Part shown: one piece after another, positions 7,645 to 8,759 of the stretch | Layout of the letters: each line of letters opens with the position of its first letter | Position numbering within the stretch: the first letter of the stretch is position 1 | NCBI GenBank assembly: GCA_021778575.1 | Contig: JAJYCH010000141.1 | Coordinates: 1-8,759 of the forward strand | Origin: Planctomycetota bacterium | Lineage (GTDB): Bacteria > Planctomycetota > Planctomycetia > Isosphaerales > Isosphaeraceae | Direction: 5' to 3' | Length of the DNA stretch: 8,759 nt | Notes under the pieces: model-generated | The model's input: the letters and a program-made list of their open reading frames with translations, nothing else | Database searches by the model: none | What the model was told of the DNA's origin: nothing | Translations under genes and position numbers: made by a program

Positions 7645-7672
7645 TTGACAGATTGAAGTGGAATTCTACAAT
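7645..7672 (+). promoter_or_regulatory. Sigma70-type promoter of the tRNA-Pro gene
   Basis: A perfect -35 hexamer TTGACA (7645-7650) and a five-of-six -10 TACAAT (7667-7672) are separated by 16 bp. Transcription would start near 7679-7680, just before the leader hairpin and about 28 nt before the tRNA. Strength and position fit a stable-RNA promoter. Confidence 0.75.
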
Positions 7673-7681
7673 AGGCAAACC

Positions 7682-7703
7682 ATCAGGGGTAGCCACCCCT
7701 GAT
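7682..7703 (+). repeat. Perfect 9-bp inverted repeat in the tRNA leader
   Basis: ATCAGGGGT (7682-7690) and ACCCCTGAT (7695-7703) flank the loop AGCC. The hairpin would fill almost the whole predicted pre-tRNA leader and ends 4 nt before the mature 5' end, where RNase P cuts. There is no T-tract on either side, so it is not a typical terminator. As DNA it could instead bind a protein or influence the divergent pyrF. Confidence 0.7.
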
Positions 7704-7707
7704 AAAT

Positions 7708-7782
7708 CGGGGCGTAGCGCAGTTTGGCTAGCGCGCTAGACTGGGGGTCTAGAGGTCGTGGGTTCAAATCCCGCCGCCCCGA
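7708..7782 (+). tRNA. tRNA-Pro (anticodon GGG)
   Basis: A complete 75-nt cloverleaf. The acceptor arms CGGGGCG (7708-7714) and CGCCCCG (7775-7781) pair over 7 bp. The D-stem is GCGC/GCGC (7717-7720 and 7731-7734). The anticodon stem is CTAGA/TCTAG around the loop CTGGGGG, giving anticodon GGG at 7743-7745 (reads CCC and, by wobble, CCU). The T-arm is GTGGG-TTCAAAT-CCCGC (7758-7774) with one U-G pair. The discriminator is A7782 and CCA is not encoded. An integrase gene starts 129 bp downstream in the same direction, so the 3' half is the likely attachment site of an integrative element. Confidence 0.96.
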
Positions 7783-7814
7783 TTAGTAAGACCAAGTGAG
7801 ACAAGGACTTACGG

Positions 7815-7846
7815 AGAGGGTCGTCTGGTAGCAGACGGCCCTCTTT
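7815..7846 (+). terminator. Rho-independent terminator after tRNA-Pro
   Basis: A 13-bp stem pairs 7815-7827 with 7832-7844, with one G-T wobble and a GTAG loop. TTT (7844-7846) follows. It lies 32 bp past the tRNA and would stop strong tRNA transcription from entering the integrase gene. Confidence 0.75.
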
Positions 7847-7879
7847 GCGTTGGTAGCAGATTTGGTAGCAGATTGGTAG
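7826..7879 (+). repeat. Iterated TGGTAGCAGA direct repeats upstream of the integrase
   Basis: Three exact copies of TGGTAGCAGA lie at 7826-7835, 7851-7860 and 7863-7872, and a partial TGGTAG at 7874-7879. Start-to-start steps are 25, 12 and 11 bp, roughly whole helical turns. The first copy spans the loop and descending arm of the terminator. Placement between the tRNA and the integrase start fits integrase arm-binding sites or an operator for the integrase gene; both are inferences. Confidence 0.75.
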
Positions 7880-7911
7880 GATGATAGGGAGGCTCGAAAG
7901 GAGTTTCCCGC

Positions 7912-8759
7912 ATGCCTGCCGCCTATCTCATGGCCTGGGAACCGACCCGCCGTCGCTGGTGGAAACAGTACCGGGGAACCCGTTACGTCGTCTCCTGTAG
8001 GCAGCTAGACGCCCCCGAGACCAAGGACGGTTCCTATCAGGCGGCAAACGCCTGGTGGCTGGCGAAGAAGTCGGAAATCGACGGCAAGTTGCCTCCCCAC
8101 CCCCATGCCCAGACTCTCCAGATTCTGGGTCAGCGGATCGCCTGGGCACAGGCTCACGGCCTGGAAGATCAGGTTGCGACCCTCCGGGCGGAGTACGTCA
8201 GGGCCGAGTCCGACAAGAGTGGCCTGACCTACGGTCGCCAGACTGGACCGCTGGATGTGCCATCGATGGTCGCGGACATGATGACCGACGCGATCTGGAA
8301 TGATCGGACTTCACGAGAACAGGTGAATCCGGCCGACCCCGATCGGACGGTAGGACACCAGTCCGAACTCTGGTTGGCGGATCTCAAAGGACGGGTCAAT
8401 GCTGGCCAGTTTGGGGCCGGGGAGTATCAGGGCCAGACCTACTACTCCAGACACTTCGTCGCCCATTTCGGCAAAGAGACCCCGATCGACTCGATCAACG
8501 AGGAACTCTGGGCGGCCTTCCACCGGTTCCTCATGGGCGAGATCAATCAGGGTCGCTGGACGGCGGTCTACGCGAAGAAACTCCATCGATCGGCCCGGAC
8601 ATTCATCGAACACCTGGCGTCGCTGAAGCGGATCACAGCACCTGAGAATTTGCATGACAAGAGGATGAGGTTCTCGATCCCCGCACAGGAAGTGAAGGTC
8701 TTCACGATCGCCGAAGTGAAAGCTTTACTCGAAGCAGCCCGCGACCAGGTTCGGATAGA
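7912..8759 (+). CDS. Tyrosine recombinase / integrase, N-terminal part (3' end outside window)
   Basis: 282 codons are open to the right edge. ATG 7912 has a good SD, AAAGGAG (7897-7903), with 8-nt spacing. Residues 1-60 look like an arm-type DNA-binding domain, with basic and aromatic residues (RRRWWKQYRGTRYVVSCRQL, 13-32) and AANAWWLAKK (44-53). After a variable linker, about 148-245 resembles the helical core-binding domain: ELWLADLKGRVNAGQF, HFVAHFG (182-187), a DSINEELWAAFHRFL stretch and AKKLHRSARTFIEHL. FTIAEVKALLEAAR (264-277) is the typical entry to the catalytic domain. The catalytic Arg, His and Tyr lie beyond the window, so activity cannot be judged. The family cuts and rejoins DNA site-specifically; here the probable target is the adjacent tRNA-Pro. 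A phage, an ICE or a simple genomic island are all possible hosts for it. Confidence 0.85.
   Translation, partial: MPAAYLMAWEPTRRRWWKQYRGTRYVVSCRQLDAPETKDGSYQAANAWWLAKKSEIDGKLPPHPHAQTLQILGQRIAWAQAHGLEDQVATLRAEYVRAESDKSGLTYGRQTGPLDVPSMVADMMTDAIWNDRTSREQVNPADPDRTVGHQSELWLADLKGRVNAGQFGAGEYQGQTYYSRHFVAHFGKETPIDSINEELWAAFHRFLMGEINQGRWTAVYAKKLHRSARTFIEHLASLKRITAPENLHDKRMRFSIPAQEVKVFTIAEVKALLEAARDQVRI

Larger units (their letters stand above)
7743..8759 (+). mobile_element. Integrase-proximal end of a tRNA-Pro-associated integrative element (inferred, right end outside window)
   Basis: Integrative elements commonly recombine within the 3' half of a tRNA gene and carry their integrase next to that junction. 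Here tRNA-Pro, a terminator, short direct repeats and a tyrosine recombinase gene follow one another in that order. The tRNA is intact, as expected if the element restored its 3' end. The left border given is the anticodon, an upper estimate; the true crossover cannot be placed without the other att copy. No cargo is visible. Confidence 0.55.

Noticed and set aside
6339..7656. Plus-strand frames opposite pyrF and the small gene (118, 214 and 96 codons)
   Set aside because: Antisense shadows of a clearly identified pyrF, with no recognisable domains.
7621..7707. Minus-strand promoter for pyrF
   Set aside because: A TAGAAT on the minus strand resembles a -10, but no -35-like hexamer lies at 16-18 bp from it. 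It also overlaps the much better tRNA promoter on the plus strand.
7826..7879. CRISPR-like array
   Set aside because: Units are only 10 bp and spacing is 11-25 bp start to start, with no real spacers and no cas genes.
7928..8655. Minus-strand and alternate plus frames within the integrase region
   Set aside because: The frame starting at 7912 has a good SD and integrase features throughout; the others are Arg/Ser/Pro-rich shadows.

Overview
The window looks like chromosomal DNA from a GC-rich bacterium, most likely a planctomycete of the Isosphaeraceae type. That placement is an inference from gene style: a PAS subtype reading VGLANHTILIARDGTE, a type 2 PyrF, weak Shine-Dalgarno sites on most genes, and a low-complexity Thr/Ala/Pro protein. 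No rRNA or other marker gene confirms it.

Layout, left to right. (1) 2-841: the 3' end of a low-complexity, probably exported protein with Gly-Asn-Phe repeats, a Gln/Asp-rich helical region and a Thr/Ala/Pro tail, followed by a hairpin. (2) 1023-1880: a uroporphyrinogen-III synthase (HemD-like) gene, convergent with and overlapping by 6 bp a PAQR/hemolysin III family membrane protein gene at 1875-2549. (3) 2782-6270: a 1162-residue membrane-bound hybrid histidine kinase, in order TM, CHASE3, TM, PAS, GAF, PAS, PAS, HisKA, HATPase and REC. (4) Minus strand: pyrF (6682-7620), then a 64-codon gene of unknown function (6378-6572) with a strong Shine-Dalgarno site and its own likely terminator. 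(5) 7645-7782: a near-consensus sigma70-type promoter, a leader hairpin and a tRNA-Pro(GGG) gene. (6) 7783-8759: a terminator, iterated TGGTAGCAGA repeats and the 5' part of a tyrosine recombinase gene that runs off the right edge.

The left 7.7 kb reads as ordinary housekeeping and signalling genes with no single pathway linking them. HemD belongs to tetrapyrrole synthesis, PyrF to pyrimidine synthesis, and the kinase senses an unknown signal. The right end reads as the integrase-proximal border of an element inserted in, or next to, tRNA-Pro. Its cargo lies outside the window. I found no complete undescribed system here. The parts most worth following are the tRNA/repeat/integrase junction, the small SD-equipped gene downstream of pyrF, and the gap-free duplicated PAS domain in the kinase.
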